From Thaumarchaeota archaeon S13 (lineage in GTDB: Archaea > Thermoproteota > Nitrososphaeria > Nitrososphaerales > Nitrosopumilaceae): a stretch of DNA of 5,504 nt. Positions 5,301-5,504 of the stretch are shown in pieces (the stretch's first letter is position 1; the number at the start of each line of letters is the position of its first letter). Both the position numbers and the translations under genes were made by a program. The stretch spans positions 1 to 5,504 of the forward strand of contig RHFA01000041.1 of NCBI GenBank assembly GCA_003724275.1, in the 5' to 3' direction. Under the pieces are notes generated by a model. It did not search any database. It had not been told where the DNA came from and saw nothing but the letters and a program-made list of their open reading frames with translations.

Positions 5301-5317
5301 TTCCGGAAATCATTTCC
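5301..5317. repeat. Nested palindromes upstream of the ferredoxin promoter
   Basis: TTCCGGAA (5301-5308) is a perfect palindrome, and GGAAAT (5305-5310) with ATTTCC (5312-5317) forms a perfect inverted repeat around one base. Both lie about 30-55 bases upstream of the TATA-like box of the ferredoxin gene, where an activator would bind. The element is relatively AT-rich in GC-rich surroundings, which makes it stand out. Confidence 0.45.
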
Positions 5318-5332
5318 ACGCCTGCACGGGGA

Positions 5333-5345
5333 GGCCCTGCGGGCC
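5333..5345 (-). terminator. Small hairpin after the right-edge gene
   Basis: GGCCC (5333-5337) pairs with GGGCC (5341-5345) around three bases, directly after the stop codon of the minus-strand gene that enters from the right. There is no T-tract, so the assignment is weak. Confidence 0.25.
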
Positions 5346-5346
5346 A

Positions 5347-5504
5347 TCAGGAGCCCCCCTCCGGGCCCGGCGGCGGCCCGCGGTGGACCCTGCAGGCCTC
5401 GCCAGTGGCCCCGTCCACGACGACCCCCTCCCCCTCCGGCGGCATCCTGGCCTCAAAGGCCTCGCACGGCGTCTCGCCGGCCCTGAAGTCCAGCGACCTG
5501 TGCG
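5347..5504 (-). CDS. Unidentified protein, C-terminal 51 residues only
   Basis: On the minus strand a frame is open from the window edge to a TGA at 5349-5347. The visible residues begin HRSLDFRAGETPCEAFEAR and end in a Gly/Pro-rich tail. Codon use (TTT for Phe, AGG for Arg, GAG for Glu, mostly G or C in third positions) matches the neighbouring genes, and the competing minus frames are either stopped or unlike protein. The middle, with acidic and Val-rich sequence followed by GATGEACRVHRG, could be a short beta-rich segment; a Cys and a His sit near the end, but no motif is complete. I do not recognise the family. The gene starts outside the window and lies 108 bases upstream of the ferredoxin start, on the same strand, with a separate promoter between them. 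Confidence 0.6.
   Translation of the reverse strand, partial: HRSLDFRAGETPCEAFEARMPPEGEGVVVDGATGEACRVHRGPPPGPEGGS

Noticed and set aside
5239..5319. Upstream ATG for the ferredoxin at 5319
   Set aside because: It lies upstream of the TATA-like box at 5262-5270, so it would not be on the predicted transcript, and the extension is rich in Arg, Ala and His without recognisable features.
1..5504. Insertion sequence, integrase, toxin-antitoxin or defence system
   Set aside because: No transposase, nuclease, methylase or related motif is visible in any frame, and no terminal repeats with target duplications were seen.

Overview
The window looks like a GC-rich genome of the Thaumarchaeota (Nitrososphaerota), probably of the ammonia-oxidising or sponge-associated type. 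Three things suggest this. Each of the four complete genes has an archaeal TATA-like box centred 27-29 nt before its chosen start codon, with no Shine-Dalgarno sequence, which points to leaderless mRNAs. One gene encodes a long ferredoxin with a 7Fe module like that of Sulfolobus, behind an extra N-terminal domain. Codon use favours AGG for Arg, with frequent ATA for Ile and TTT for Phe, despite the high GC. The lineage is an inference from memory of these families, not from a search.

Layout, left to right. Positions 1-208 hold no gene I can defend, but contain a perfect 15-bp inverted repeat (120-134/172-186) and a smaller hairpin (35-53). A TATA element at 209-215 precedes a 35-residue putative zinc-finger protein (239-346, +). 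A hairpin and T-tracts follow, the second of which doubles as the TATA-like box of a 599-residue protein (409-2208, +). That protein has a purely basic, histone-H1-like repetitive N-terminus, a long coiled coil and a compact C-terminal domain.

Convergent to it is a 660-residue membrane glycosyltransferase of family 2 (4187-2205, -). The two genes end in the same CTAG palindrome, so their stop codons overlap. Upstream of the glycosyltransferase, on the same strand, is the 317-residue ferredoxin fusion (5238-4285, -). The window closes with the last 51 codons of an unidentified gene (5504-5347, -).

The three minus-strand genes are consecutive, but both complete ones have their own TATA box and start-proximal promoter, so they look like separate transcription units. 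No shared pathway is evident: the set combines a possible chromosome-associated or structural protein, envelope polysaccharide synthesis and low-potential electron transfer. The points most worth a second look are the inverted-repeat region with its possibly bidirectional TATA box, palindromes next to several promoters, the glycosyltransferase's extra C-terminal module with its own internal start signals, the recently duplicated basic tail, and the apparent loss of the zinc site in the ferredoxin.
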